Assembly: GCA_963704075.1 (NCBI GenBank) | Contig: CAVPGV010000019.1 | Location: 1-64,000 of the forward strand | DNA: 64,000 bases | Direction: 5' to 3' | Source: JADKAV01 sp963704075 | GTDB taxonomy: Bacteria > Actinomycetota > Actinomycetes > S36-B12 > UBA10799 | Part shown: positions 44,891-54,976 of the stretch, piece by piece | Layout: each line of letters starts with the position of its first letter | Position numbering within the stretch: position 1 is the first letter of the stretch | Made by a program: the position numbers and the translations under genes | Notes under the pieces: model-generated | Told to the model about the DNA's origin: nothing | What the model saw: only the letters and a program-made list of their open reading frames with translations | Database searches by the model: none

Positions 44891-45242
44891 GGTCGAGCGC
44901 GCCGGAGCCCACGACCAGACCGTCCCAGCCTCCGGCAAGGCGGCTGGAAGGACACGAAAAGGGGGTCCAGTTGCCCGCGATCTGTTCGAGATCTGGGGCC
45001 AGTCGAAGAATGGCCCTGAAGACCCAAACTTGCGCTGGGTGACACCAGCCCGAGCCGATCAGAGAACGACCGGCCATACAGCCTCGGATCCGAACCCCGA
45101 AGGGGCCAAGGGAGGCCAATGACGGCCGACGGCGGAGTGGACACGCCGCAGGCGACGGTGCAGCCGTGGGGCGGCCCCGGTCTGCGACACTGAGCACAGC
45201 CATCACACGTCTAGTCATTTCACCTCTGGGGGTTGGCACACG

Positions 45243-45944
45243 ATGCGGGATCTGCGGTTCGAGCGACTGTCCGACGACGGGTCGCACTTCGTCCTGACCG
45301 ACAGCCGGGGCGTCGAATACCGGCTGCCGGTCGATGAGGACCTTGCTGCATCCGCACGACGCGGTCTTCAGCGGACCTCGGCCAAGCAGACCGCTGGAAC
45401 CATCACCCCGCGCGACATCCAGGCGCTGATCCGCCAGGGCCTGAGCATCGACGAGGTCGTGGCCCAGACGGGTCTGAGCCCTGATTTCGTGCAGCGCTTC
45501 GCCGAGCCGGTGTTGGCCGAAATGGACTTCGTCATCCAACGGGCTCGGCGCCTGGCGATCTACGCAGCCGGCCAACAGATACCCGTGGAGGATCTGGTGG
45601 ACCGGGCGGCCCGCGAGGCCGACGTTCCCACCGAGGACCTGCAGTGGTCGTGCAGGAAGGTCGAGGATGCGACATGGCGTATCGACGCAGGGGTTGAGAG
45701 CGGCGAGGTGCTCGGATTGATCTTCCGCGTCAGTGAGGGCACCGTGACCCCCGCCGACGCCCACACCGCCGGTCTGCTGAAAGGGTCGGCCAGAGTGGTC
45801 GACCTCACCGACTCTTCCGGTTCCCGTTTGCCCCGCCACTGGGACTCAGAACACCCCGCGGCCAAGGCTGCCGCTGCCGCCCGCTCCGCACACGTGGAAC
45901 CAGCCCCTTCGTCGATGAGTGACGATCCGAGCCGGATCTTCTAG
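45243..45944 (+). CDS. sepH: Septation protein SepH
   Basis: Cytoplasmic activator of FtsZ assembly in actinobacteria. 233 residues. The N-terminal DUF3071 domain starts MRDLRFERLSDDGSHFVLTD and contains FRLPVDEDL-like YRLPVDEDL, ITPRDIQALIRQGLSIDEV and FVQRFAEPVLAE (helix-turn-helix). The C-terminal half has a charged region and a disordered tail ending DDPSRIF; SepH C-termini vary. This protein is shorter than Streptomyces SepH. It follows the long repeat-rich gap. Confidence 0.88.
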   Translation: MRDLRFERLSDDGSHFVLTDSRGVEYRLPVDEDLAASARRGLQRTSAKQTAGTITPRDIQALIRQGLSIDEVVAQTGLSPDFVQRFAEPVLAEMDFVIQRARRLAIYAAGQQIPVEDLVDRAAREADVPTEDLQWSCRKVEDATWRIDAGVESGEVLGLIFRVSEGTVTPADAHTAGLLKGSARVVDLTDSSGSRLPRHWDSEHPAAKAAAAARSAHVEPAPSSMSDDPSRIF

Positions 45945-46224
45945 CCCTTCAACGCGTCGAATCGGGCCAACCCACCCCTCTTGGGCAGGATCCAACCAGT
46001 GAGCGGTCGTTCTGTCACCAGAAGCGCGCTCCGGATTGGAGGGTTGGCGGGGCTGTCTAGTCGGCCTCGGCGACCCGCGCAGAGAGGCCCGCGGTCCCTG
46101 CAGTTTCGGGGTGCACAGATTTGCAGGCTTGGCAGGACGGCGCGGCGGGATGGCCTGCGCAAGGCGGCCCAGGAACAGCGCGCCGACACCAGAACTACAT
46201 CCGACGCTCCAGCAGCGCCGAGGC

Positions 46225-46806
46225 TCAGCCCGAGGTGACCGCGATCAGCGACGCTGCGAACCTCATGGTCGCCCGGACCACGTCGTCGCCGTCCGCGGCC
46301 CGCGACACCCGCAGACTCCAGTCATCCATGGCCAGGGCCCCGGTGTACCCGTGGTCGGCCTCGCATTGCGGGTCACCGCAGGTGGCCGGCTCGAGGTCGA
46401 TGCGGCTCAGACTGCCCCAATTCACGGTGAGGACCACCTCGCTGGGCATGTCACCGGGCCGGAAGTGCGCCGGATTGTCCACGACTCGCTGCACGACGAC
46501 AGGACCGATCTTCTTCAAAGGCACGGATTCGGCCGCAGACGTCGCCTGGATGTGGCCGGTCGGCTCGCCGTCGGAGTGCTCGTCCACATGCACGACCAGC
46601 AACCGGCTCTCCGTCAGAAGCAGCACCGTGATGTGCCGCCGGATCTCGTCAGCACGATCGAACGTCGTCTCGTGCTGCACGATGAAGTCCTTGACCACCT
46701 CCCCGACAAGAGCGTTGTCGAGCACGTCCTGCACCACATCCGGGTAGTAGCCGGTACGTTCGATCGCTTCGGCCAGGGTCGGTTGGGCCGGTGCCGGTGT
46801 CGCCAT
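46225..46806 (-). CDS. DUF5998 family protein
   Basis: 193 residues. Starts MATPAPAQPTLAEAIERTGY and contains FIVQHETTFDRADEIRRHIT, LLLTESRLLVVHVDEH and CGDPQCEADHGYTG with two Cys. Soluble, no TM segment. The family is restricted to actinobacteria and uncharacterised. ATG 46806 is the first start giving the conserved ERTGYYP. The gap before sepH (45945-46224) shows nothing. Confidence 0.82.
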   Translation of the reverse strand: MATPAPAQPTLAEAIERTGYYPDVVQDVLDNALVGEVVKDFIVQHETTFDRADEIRRHITVLLLTESRLLVVHVDEHSDGEPTGHIQATSAAESVPLKKIGPVVVQRVVDNPAHFRPGDMPSEVVLTVNWGSLSRIDLEPATCGDPQCEADHGYTGALAMDDWSLRVSRAADGDDVVRATMRFAASLIAVTSG

Positions 46807-46865
46807 GTCCTCATTTTGGCATTCCCGCATCACACGGCGTGGGGGTTGTCCGCCGGTATCAGCCC

Positions 46866-49558
46866 TCAACCGGGCAGCCGCCTGGCCTCGAGGTCGGCTC
46901 TGATCATCGCCGGACCGCACCACGCCGAGGCTCCCACCACCGCCATCGTGCGGCCGGACACGATGATCGGGTTGAGCTCCAGGCGCGTGATCTCGGGCAG
47001 TTCGTCGGCGAGTCGGCCGACCCTGTGCAGCAACCCGGCGAGCAGTTCGATGTCCACCGGCGGCGAGTCGCGGTAGCCGAAGAGCAGGGGCGCAGCCTTC
47101 GGCGCCTTGATCAGATCGTCGACGTCGCGGTCGGTCAGGGGCGGGATCCGGTAGCCCCGGTCCCCCAGCAGTCGTGTCACCTCTCCACCGATCCCGAAGG
47201 AGACCACCGGGCCGAACAGTGCGTCCTCGCGCTTCTCGACGACACACGCCACACCGGCCGGCGCCTGGTGCTGCAAGATCAGACGCTTCTGCGCCTCAGG
47301 CGGCAACGTGGCGATCATCGACAAGTAGGCGGTGCGCACCGCCGCCTCGTTCTCCAGATTGACCCGGACACCACCGAGATCCGGGCGGTGCGCCAACCCA
47401 GGATGTGCCGTCTTCAGCACGATCGGGTAGCCCACCTGTTCGGCGATCGAGACCGCCTGGGTCTCACTGGACACGACCCAGGAATCCCACAATCGGATCC
47501 CGTAGCACTCCAGCACCTTCTGCAGGTCGGCGTTCTCCACCGGCACCAGCGACTGCTGTCCGTGTGCGGCGACCGCCTTGTCCCGGATGTCCTGCATCAC
47601 CCGCCGCGCCTGCGTGGCCGACACGTCCGGCAGTTCCGGCACCGCTCCCCGGGGGGTGTCCAGCCATCGCGAGTAGGACACCAGCGTCGACAGCGCCTTC
47701 ACCGCCGGTTCGACCTCGTGGAAGATCGGCACGGAACCCCGACCCGGCAACCCGTGGGGACCCTCCACGGAGATGACGCGGCGATCCTGTTCCTCCGCCA
47801 TCAGCACCGCGACAATGGCTTCGTCGACGTCGCGGCCAGTCCTCGCAAGGTCTCGCGCACGCCGCGACTGCTGCCGCCGCTGATCACCGGCACATGCAGC
47901 ACCAACACGGCGTCAGAGTCCGGGTCGCTAGTGGCCGCGTTGATGGCCGCAACCAGTTCCGTCACGTCGGTGCGATGGTCCAGAAGGATCGGATCACCCA
48001 CGACGTCGAGGCCGTTGGCCTCACACGCGTCCGCGGTGAGTACCCCGAGTGCGTCGCTGTTGCCGATGACAGAGACCCGGCGACCCTTGGGCAGGGTCTG
48101 GAACGTGAGCAGACTGGCCACGTCGAACAACTCCGACAACGAGTCGACCTGCATCACCCCCGCCTGTTCGAACATCGCATCGATGGCCTCGGACGGCAGG
48201 GCGGTACGCCTGACCGTGTGACCCAGGGGCAGGGACTGCGAACTGCGACCCGACCGCACCGCGACGATCGGTTTGCGGGCGCCCAGGCGCCGCGCCACCC
48301 GTGCGAACTTCCGGGGGTTACCGATGCTCTCCAGGTAGAGCAGGACCAGGGAGGTCGAGTCGTCGTCCTCCCAGTACTGCAGCAGGTCGTTGGCCGACAC
48401 ATCGACCCGGTTGCCCGCCGAGACGAAAGTGGATACGCCCATTCCGCGCTCGTTGGCCTGCCTGAGCAATGAGGCCCCCAATGCTCCGGACTGGGCGAAG
48501 AACCCGATCCGTCCGCGCGGCACCGTGGATGGCACCAGCGAGGCGTTGAGTTGGACATGCGGGTCCGTGTTGATGATTCCCAGCGCGTTGGGTCCGATGA
48601 TGCGCAGCCCGTTCGCGCGCGCGTGCTGGATCAGCCGCTGCTGCAACCGCCGGCCCTGCTCACCCGCCTCAGCGAAACCGGCACTGACCACCACTGCGCC
48701 GAGCACCCCGGCCTTCCCACATTCGGTGATCGCACCCAGGACCTGCTCGGCGGGCAGCGCGATGACCGCTAGATCGACCGACAAGGGCGCGCTGCTCAGG
48801 GAAGGGAAACACGGAACACCCGCGATCATCTCGGCCTCCGGATGGATGCCCAGGAGCGGACCCTGGAAGCTCGCCCGGCGCAGGTTGTTCAGCAGGAGAT
48901 TGCCGATGGTGCCCTCGCGACGACTCGCACCGATCAGAGCGACCGAGCGCGGCGCCAGCAGAGAGGCCACAGAGCGGGCCTCCGCACGATGTTCGCGCGC
49001 CTGCATCACCTCTCGTGAGCTCTGGGTGGGGCTGATGTCGAAGTGGAGTTTGACCACGCCTTCATCCATCGCCTGGGTCGGCTTGTAGCCAGCCTCTTCG
49101 AAGGTCGCGAGCATCCGGCGGTTGGTGGGCAGGACTTCGGCGACGAAGCGGGTGATGCCGCGTTCGCGCGCGGCAACCGCGATGTGCTCAAGCAGGATCG
49201 AGCCGAGTCCCCGCCCCTGGTGGTAGTCGCTGATGACGAACGCGACCTCCGCCTCGGCGCGGTCGATGCGGTCGTACCGTCCCACCCCGATGATCGTTCC
49301 GGCCACCAGCGCCACTAGGGCGACGCGGTCGTCGTAATCGACCTGCGTGAAACGGACGAGGTCCTTGTCGGTCAGTCGCGGATACGGCGCGAAGAAGCGG
49401 TAGTAGACCGTCTCCGGAGATAGGCCCTCATGGAACTCCGCCAGCGCGTCCCTGTCCTCCGGTCGGATCGGGCGGATGTGACACATGCGGCCGTCGCGCA
49501 GGATGACGTCGGCCTCCCAGTGCTGCGGATACTCGGCAACGGGGGCGTCGGCGGTCAT
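46866..49558 (-). CDS. GNAT acetyltransferase - acyl-CoA synthetase (ADP-forming type) fusion (frame-shifted)
   Basis: A large protein of about 897 residues: N-terminal GNAT domain (about 20-175; VILRDGRMCHIRPIRPED, FVISDYHQGRGLGSILLEHI), then CoA-binding domain (RSVALIGASRREGTIGN), ligase-CoA domains (GRIGFFAQSGALGASLL, VSVIGNSDALGVLTADA) and ATP-grasp domain (ECYGIRLWDSWVVSSETQ, ELNPIIVSG). Members are protein lysine acetyltransferases (Pat-like). The ATP-grasp part is in another frame: at about 47814-47822 one base joins STKP to IVAVLMAEEQDRR. No cNMP domain. The start MTADAPVAEY is at 49558. Confidence 0.85.
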
Positions 49559-49764
49559 GGCACCCACCGTATCGACCCGCAGCAACGATGAGCCGTCGTC
49601 GACGACACGCCGAAGGTGTGGATGGGCCCGTAACCGGGTATCAACTCTCCGGCTACAATTTCTGCGGTTGCACTGATGATCGCTAATGAGTAGCGTTTCC
49701 TCGGCCGATACTCCGGTCGTGGGACACCCGAACAGCCCACTGAGACACCGTTTGGAGGTGCCTG

Positions 49765-49917
49765 ATGACCGCCGACTTGGGCATTCTCACTGCGCGGGCC
49801 GAACTCCTGGCCGCACGCATTGAGCAGACCGAGGACCCGATCTTGCGGGACAACCTCGCAAGCGACCACGCGAACATCGTGGCGCAGATCCAGTTGCTGC
49901 GGGAGTCCGCAGCCTGA
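49765..49917 (+). CDS. 50-residue helical small protein
   Basis: ATG 49765 follows TTTGGAGGTG with 7-base spacing. It starts MTADLGILTARAELLAARIE and continues as one predicted amphipathic helix, ending LRESAA. Codons are G/C-ending like neighbours. No family recognised. It lies in the gap between the divergent acetyltransferase and parC, 60 bases before parC on the same strand. Confidence 0.6.
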   Translation: MTADLGILTARAELLAARIEQTEDPILRDNLASDHANIVAQIQLLRESAA

Positions 49918-49977
49918 TCCACACCGTGCACTGTCCCCTGCACGGATTTGTCCGGCCCCTGAGCGACAATGAGGCCC

Positions 49978-52392
49978 ATGGCCTCCGGAACCCTGATACC
50001 CCCTGACGAGGGGCACGTGACGGACATCGACGTCTCCGACGAGATGAAGTCGAGCTTCCTCACCTACGCGTACTCGGTCATCTACTCCCGGGCCCTTCCG
50101 GACGCTCGCGACGGGCTCAAACCGGTCCAGCGTCGCATCCTCTACCAAATGGGCCAGATGGGGTTGCACAACGACCGCGGCCACGTGAAGAGCGCCCGGG
50201 TCGTCGGCGAGGTCATGGGTCGTCTGCACCCCCACGGCGAGTCCGCCATTTACGACGCCCTCGTGCGTATGGCCCAGTCCTTCTCCATGCGCCTGCCGTT
50301 CGTGGACGGCCATGGCAACTTCGGCTCGCCCGACGATGGCCCGGCCGCCATGCGCTACACCGAGTGCCGCCTGGCAGCCGCGGCACGGCCCATGCTCGAC
50401 GGCATCGACGAGGACGTCGTCGACTTCGGACCGAACTACGACGGTAGGGAGGTGCAACCCGAGGTACTTCCGGCCGCCGTTCCCGCATTGCTGGTCAATG
50501 GCACCACCGGGATCGCGGTCGGCATGGCCACCAACATGGCCCCGCACAATCTGTCGGAGGTCGTCGCCGCGGCCCGACACCTGCTCAAGCACCCGAACGC
50601 CGCCCTGGAAACACTCATGCGGTACGTCCCGGGCCCGGACCTGCCGACCGGCGGGCAGATCATCGGACTTGACGGAATCCGGGAGGCCTATGAGAGCGGC
50701 CGCGGCTCGTTCAAGATCCGGGCCACTGCGCAGGTCGAGTCACTGACCCCCCGGAAACGCGGCATCATCATCACCGAACTGCCCTACAACGTCGGCGCCG
50801 AGCGGGTCATCGAGAAGATCAAGGAACTGCACGACGCGAAGAAGATCACCGGAGTGTCGGCGGTCACGGACCTGTCGGACGGTGAGCAAGGGATTCGTCT
50901 GGTCATCGAGGTGAAGAGCGGCTTCAACCCCGATGCGATACTGGCCGACCTGTACCGGCTCACGCCGCTGGAGGACAACTTCACCATCAACGCGGTCGCC
51001 CTCGTGGACGGCGCGCCGAAGACGCTCGGGCTACGGGAACTGCTGCGGGTGTTCCTCGACCACCGGGTCCTGGTGATCAGGCGGCGCAGCGCCTTCCGGT
51101 TGCAGAAGGCGCAATCCCGGTTGCACCTCGTGGACGGCCTGCTCATCGCGATCCTCGACATCGACGAGGTCATCCAGGTGATTCGCGGCAGCGACGACAC
51201 CGCCACCGCGCGGCAGCGGCTGATGGAGATCTTCGACCTGAGCCTCGAACAGACCAACTACATCCTCGAGATGCCACTGCGCCGGTTGACCAAGTTCTCC
51301 CGCATAGAACTGGAGGCCGAGCGTGACGACCTGCGGGCCACGATCACGGGCCTCGAGGAGCTGCTGGCCAGCGACGAGGTACTGAGGAACACCTTGGATG
51401 CTGAATTGGCAGACGTGGCCGAGTCCTTCGGCACACCACGGCGCACCGTCCTGCTGGATTCGGCCGGACCGGCTGTCCAGGCCCATGATCTGGAGATTCC
51501 CGACGAGCAGTGCCAGGTTCTGGTCTCGGTCACCGGGATGGCCGCTCGGACCGCTTCGGCCGCGGCCCCCCACGCCGGGTCCAGACGTGTCGCCCACGAC
51601 GCCCTGTTGAATGTGCTCCCGGCCACAACCCGTGGCCAGGTGGCGGTCATCACATCCGATGCGCAGATCCTGCCACTGGAGGTGGTGGATCTACCAGCAT
51701 TGCCCGACACCGCCGATTCCCCGTCGCTGAAGGCAACCGTCGCGGTCAAGGACTTCTTGCACCTGGCACCCGACACATCCGTCGTGGGGGTCGTGGGATT
51801 CGGCAGCACCGTCGCCCTCGTGACCGCCATGGGGAAGGTCAAGCGACTGGTCGTCGAGCCGAGCCTCAAGTCGGCGATCGGCATGGATTCCAAGGACCGC
51901 CTGGTCGCCGCCTTCGGGTGCGAGGCCACCGAGGATGTCGTCTTCATCAGCTCCGCCGGTCAACTGCTGCGCAGCGCGGCGGACTCCGTGCCGGTTCAGG
52001 GGTCCGGTGCCCGCGGGGTGGCGGGTATGCGACTCAAGGACGGCGCCCGCGTGGTGGCAGCGGGCGCAGCTACATCGACATCCACGGTGGTGACAATCGC
52101 GGGCTCGGCGGCGACCGTCACCAGCCTCAAGGTGACGCCCTTGGACACCTTCCCGCGCACGGGGCGCGATGGCGTGGGCGTTCGGTGTCACCGACTGCTG
52201 GCCGCTGAGTCGGCGCTGATCGGAGGGTGGGTTGGGCAGGCCCCCCTGGCTTGCTCCCCCGGCGGGAAGCCACTTCCCTTGCCGGAGCCGGATTCCCGCC
52301 GGGACGCCTCAGGCGCGAAGAGTCCCGCGGCCAAGATCCTCGTCGGGTCGGCGGTGTCGGGCACGGCTGAGGCCGGCGTGCTCTTCACCTGA
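49978..52392 (+). CDS. parC: Type IIA topoisomerase subunit A (topoisomerase IV ParC-like)
   Basis: DNA cleavage/rejoining subunit that decatenates chromosomes with its ParE partner. 804 residues. SRALPDARDGLKPVQRRILY, SARVVGEVMGRLHPHGES and GSPDDGPAAMRYTECRL (catalytic Tyr127) are clear, followed by the coiled-coil gate and C-terminal beta-pinwheel repeats (VVGVVGFGSTVALVTAMGKV, KRLVVEP). The GyrA-box (QRGGKG-type) is not visible, in line with ParC rather than GyrA. The partner is the GyrB-type gene at 57143-59209. Start 49978 or the in-frame ATG 49969 (three residues longer) are both possible; the ribosome site is weak. Confidence 0.88.
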   Translation: MASGTLIPPDEGHVTDIDVSDEMKSSFLTYAYSVIYSRALPDARDGLKPVQRRILYQMGQMGLHNDRGHVKSARVVGEVMGRLHPHGESAIYDALVRMAQSFSMRLPFVDGHGNFGSPDDGPAAMRYTECRLAAAARPMLDGIDEDVVDFGPNYDGREVQPEVLPAAVPALLVNGTTGIAVGMATNMAPHNLSEVVAAARHLLKHPNAALETLMRYVPGPDLPTGGQIIGLDGIREAYESGRGSFKIRATAQVESLTPRKRGIIITELPYNVGAERVIEKIKELHDAKKITGVSAVTDLSDGEQGIRLVIEVKSGFNPDAILADLYRLTPLEDNFTINAVALVDGAPKTLGLRELLRVFLDHRVLVIRRRSAFRLQKAQSRLHLVDGLLIAILDIDEVIQVIRGSDDTATARQRLMEIFDLSLEQTNYILEMPLRRLTKFSRIELEAERDDLRATITGLEELLASDEVLRNTLDAELADVAESFGTPRRTVLLDSAGPAVQAHDLEIPDEQCQVLVSVTGMAARTASAAAPHAGSRRVAHDALLNVLPATTRGQVAVITSDAQILPLEVVDLPALPDTADSPSLKATVAVKDFLHLAPDTSVVGVVGFGSTVALVTAMGKVKRLVVEPSLKSAIGMDSKDRLVAAFGCEATEDVVFISSAGQLLRSAADSVPVQGSGARGVAGMRLKDGARVVAAGAATSTSTVVTIAGSAATVTSLKVTPLDTFPRTGRDGVGVRCHRLLAAESALIGGWVGQAPLACSPGGKPLPLPEPDSRRDASGAKSPAAKILVGSAVSGTAEAGVLFT

Positions 52393-52538
52393 GCCCTATT
52401 TGTTGGCAATCCGCAGGCCGGACGGCGTAGCGTAAGGTTTGGTTTCCTGCCGGTGGCCGTGTTCGTGCCACGACCGCTTGAATGCGGGACTGGCACGGTT
52501 GGGACGCGACCCCCGCGGGTCCCGTGGAGGGAGCGATC

Positions 52539-54032
52539 ATGTCATCGAAACAGGTAGGCCAACGACTGACTGGCAGTCCTGGGAGCACGTGGAAGAGACT
52601 CCGGCGCTGGGGTGTGAGCCTGGTCGCTGCCACGGCCATGCTGTCGCTGTCGTCCACCGCTATCGCTGCTCCGGCGGATTCGCCCCCGCCCACTGCGCCT
52701 CTCGAGCAACTCCAGGCGCTGGTTCAGCCGGCTGTGGTCTACGAGCAGATCATCTGGACTGGCTACGTGTACGACGAGACCAACAAGGGTTACTTCACCA
52801 ATGACCCCTTCACCGTCTCGTACCAATGCACGGGGTTCGTCGTCAACCCGGACGGCTACATAGGGACAGCAGGCCACTGCGTCGACTACGACCGTACGGT
52901 CCAGGACGCGATCCTCAGCCAGGTCGTCGACTGGGCCTACGAGAACGACTACTACGAGGCGACGCCGTCGAAGGAAACCATCGCGACCTTCGCGCGCAAC
53001 TGGCGGGTGGATGGCGCCGACACCGAGGGCACCGCTGATCTCAGTGTCTCGGTGGCGTACGGGGTCAGCGTTTCCGGCGAGCCGACCGGCAAAGAGCTGA
53101 CCGCTCGGGTCGTGGCCGTCCGGCCCCCGGGCCAGGGAGACGTCGCCCTGCTGAAGATCGAGGCAGAGAACCTGACCGTCGTCCCCTTGTCAGACAACTC
53201 AGACACAGGGGTGGGCACCGAAGTGGTCGCGGTCGGATATCCGGTTTCCGTGGACCTAGTCACGGACGTGGACTTCAACCCAAGCTTCAAGGAAGGGACG
53301 ATCAGCGCCAAGAAGACCACAGACGCCGGCTCGCTGCAGGTCTACGAGATCAGCGCCGCCGTCTCGGGAGGGATGAGCGGTGGCCCCACCGTGGGGCTGG
53401 ACGGCGATGTCGTCGGGGTCAACAGTTTCGGGATCACCGACGAGCCACAGCCGTTCAACTTCGTACAGCCGGCCCAGACCTTGGAGGAGATGCTCCGCGG
53501 AGAAGGGGTCGAGAACAACCTGGGATCCGTCACCGAGGGGTACCGCGCGGGTCTTGACGCATACTTCGCAGGTGACCGGGATGCCGCCATCGAGGACTTC
53601 GACGCGGTTCTGCAGGTCGTGCCGAGCCACCAATTCGCGCAGGAGTATCTGCAGAAGGCCCAAGCCCTGCCAGCCGCGTCGACGTCGCCATTGGTGTGGG
53701 TGCTTCTCGGCGCCGCAGCTCTGCTGGTGCTGGGCCTGATCGGCCTCGCGGTGTGGGCGCGCAAGCGGCGAGCAGGCACTACGCCGCCACCACAGGTGCC
53801 GGCTGCCGCCCCTCCCGGTTCGCCTCTCGCCGGGTCGGTGCCGGTCGTGGAGGCCGAACCCGTTGCTCCAGCTCCCACGGTGACTTTGAGCGGACCGGAA
53901 ACCGGAGCCGACTCCAACTCAGCAGCCGCACCGGAGACTTCGGCATCCGACGACGAGCGCTTCTGCCCGAACTGCGGCAAGCAGCACGAGTCCGATGCCC
54001 ACTTCTGTTCGCGGTGCGGCCAGTCCTTGTAG
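52539..54032 (+). CDS. Membrane-anchored trypsin-like serine protease with C-terminal zinc ribbon
   Basis: 497 residues. Export signal/TM (GVSLVAATAMLSLSSTAIA), extracytoplasmic trypsin-like domain with catalytic His113 (TAGHC), Asp201 (GDVALLKIE) and Ser280 (GGMSGGPT), TPR-like helices (DAYFAGDRDAAIEDFDAVL), a second TM at about 382-402 (WVLLGAAALLVLGLIGLAVW), then a Pro/Ala-rich linker and a zinc ribbon with Cys476, 479, 490, 493 (CPNCGKQ ... CSRCGQSL). The ribbon would face the cytoplasm. A TGGAGGGAG ribosome site precedes ATG 52539. Closest in style to HtrA-like proteases; no PDZ domain is visible. Confidence 0.8.
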   Translation: MSSKQVGQRLTGSPGSTWKRLRRWGVSLVAATAMLSLSSTAIAAPADSPPPTAPLEQLQALVQPAVVYEQIIWTGYVYDETNKGYFTNDPFTVSYQCTGFVVNPDGYIGTAGHCVDYDRTVQDAILSQVVDWAYENDYYEATPSKETIATFARNWRVDGADTEGTADLSVSVAYGVSVSGEPTGKELTARVVAVRPPGQGDVALLKIEAENLTVVPLSDNSDTGVGTEVVAVGYPVSVDLVTDVDFNPSFKEGTISAKKTTDAGSLQVYEISAAVSGGMSGGPTVGLDGDVVGVNSFGITDEPQPFNFVQPAQTLEEMLRGEGVENNLGSVTEGYRAGLDAYFAGDRDAAIEDFDAVLQVVPSHQFAQEYLQKAQALPAASTSPLVWVLLGAAALLVLGLIGLAVWARKRRAGTTPPPQVPAAAPPGSPLAGSVPVVEAEPVAPAPTVTLSGPETGADSNSAAAPETSASDDERFCPNCGKQHESDAHFCSRCGQSL

Positions 54033-54180
54033 TCAGTTCTGGGTCGGCATTCCCGAGATCCGATCTCGCCAGGGACGCTACGTCCCGCCCGGGGAGGTTG
54101 GTCACGGCGAACCGGCACTTGAGATAGGCGGGATCATCCCTGATCGAGCGGACTGCCCGGCCTTGGGCGGGGCGACTCGA

Positions 54181-54860
54181 CTATCCGTCCGAGCATCCGA
54201 CGGAAGCCCTGTGCAGGGTGTCGTGCATCAGGATCCGACCGTGACTCGGAGGGTTTTCACCCACAGGCGCTGGGGTCCATCGCGCGTGCGCACCCAATCC
54301 TCGATGTGAGCGGTCCACAGACCGGCGGAACCCAGCCCGATCGACGTCCGGGCAACGCGTCGATCAACCGTACGGCGGCCGCATGCGACCATCGAACCGA
54401 CCGCTCGCGTGTGGTGGTCAGTCCTGCGAATCCGGAGCGCTCACCTCGTGAGCCGCGGATGCCACCACGTGCGATTGCCGATGGCGTGGCCGTCGCGGCG
54501 CATCCGCCGGATGTCGGCACGGCTGGATTGCGCCGGACCCCCGGCGACGAAGAAGGTCGCCCGCGCATCGTGGCGACGCAGCGCGGCGAGCAGGCGCGCG
54601 GTGTGTGGCGAAGGGCCGTCGTCGAACGTCAGATACAGGACCTTGTCAGCGGTACGAGGACCGACCGCAGCCTGGTACCAGCCGGGCGGGTTCGGCAGCC
54701 CCTTGCTCATCTGCGCTGGCCCACCGCCCTTGTTCCAGTCGACTGCGGCTCTTGTTGTCGGGGCCTCGAGGTGGGCGTCGATGGGGCGTGCCCGGGCAGG
54801 AACCGCGGACGCCGACATTGCCAGCACGCCGACTGCGATCCCCACAGGGCGATACCTCAC
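54181..54860 (-). pseudogene. Polysaccharide deacetylase (NodB homology), frame-shifted
   Basis: GTG 54860 begins a signal (VGIAVGVLAMSASAVPARA). The NodB domain has VLYLTFDDGPSPHTARLLAA (metal Asp), ATFFVAGGPAQ and DGHAIGNRTWWHPRLT (HxxxxH-type His). The frame then stops at 54441. Downstream pieces in other frames (MRPPYG near 54375, HIEDWVRTRDGPQRLW, ILMHDT near 54220) match the family's expected C-terminal order, so at least two frame changes are needed to reach a stop near 54181. Note NRTWWHP where NHTWSHP is usual. Confidence 0.65.
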
Positions 54861-54976
54861 CTGTCCAGGATGCCAGGACAGCCGAAACGATGCCGCCGGG
54901 CGGCAGGGCTCAGGGCCGTCGTGACGGTCAGCGCAGAACCCCGAGCGGCCGCGCCCAGGGCCACTAATCTGGAGGT

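Larger units (their letters stand above)
44498..45242. other. Non-coding gap with three hairpins and dispersed repeat (element C)
   Basis: No coding frame supported. It holds an inverted repeat GACTCTC/GAGAGTC (44581-44622), a long hairpin (44650-44694), a second hairpin with the same arm sequence (44737-44786), and partial copies of the TTGGAG/CTCCAA repeat at 44626-44645 and 44842-44890. A 24-codon frame at 45119-45193 with a ribosome-like site is too weak to call. Confidence 0.6.

Noticed and set aside
45119..45193. 24-codon frame with GGGAGG before ATG upstream of sepH
   Set aside because: Too short, no conserved motif, and possibly chance in a GC-rich gap.
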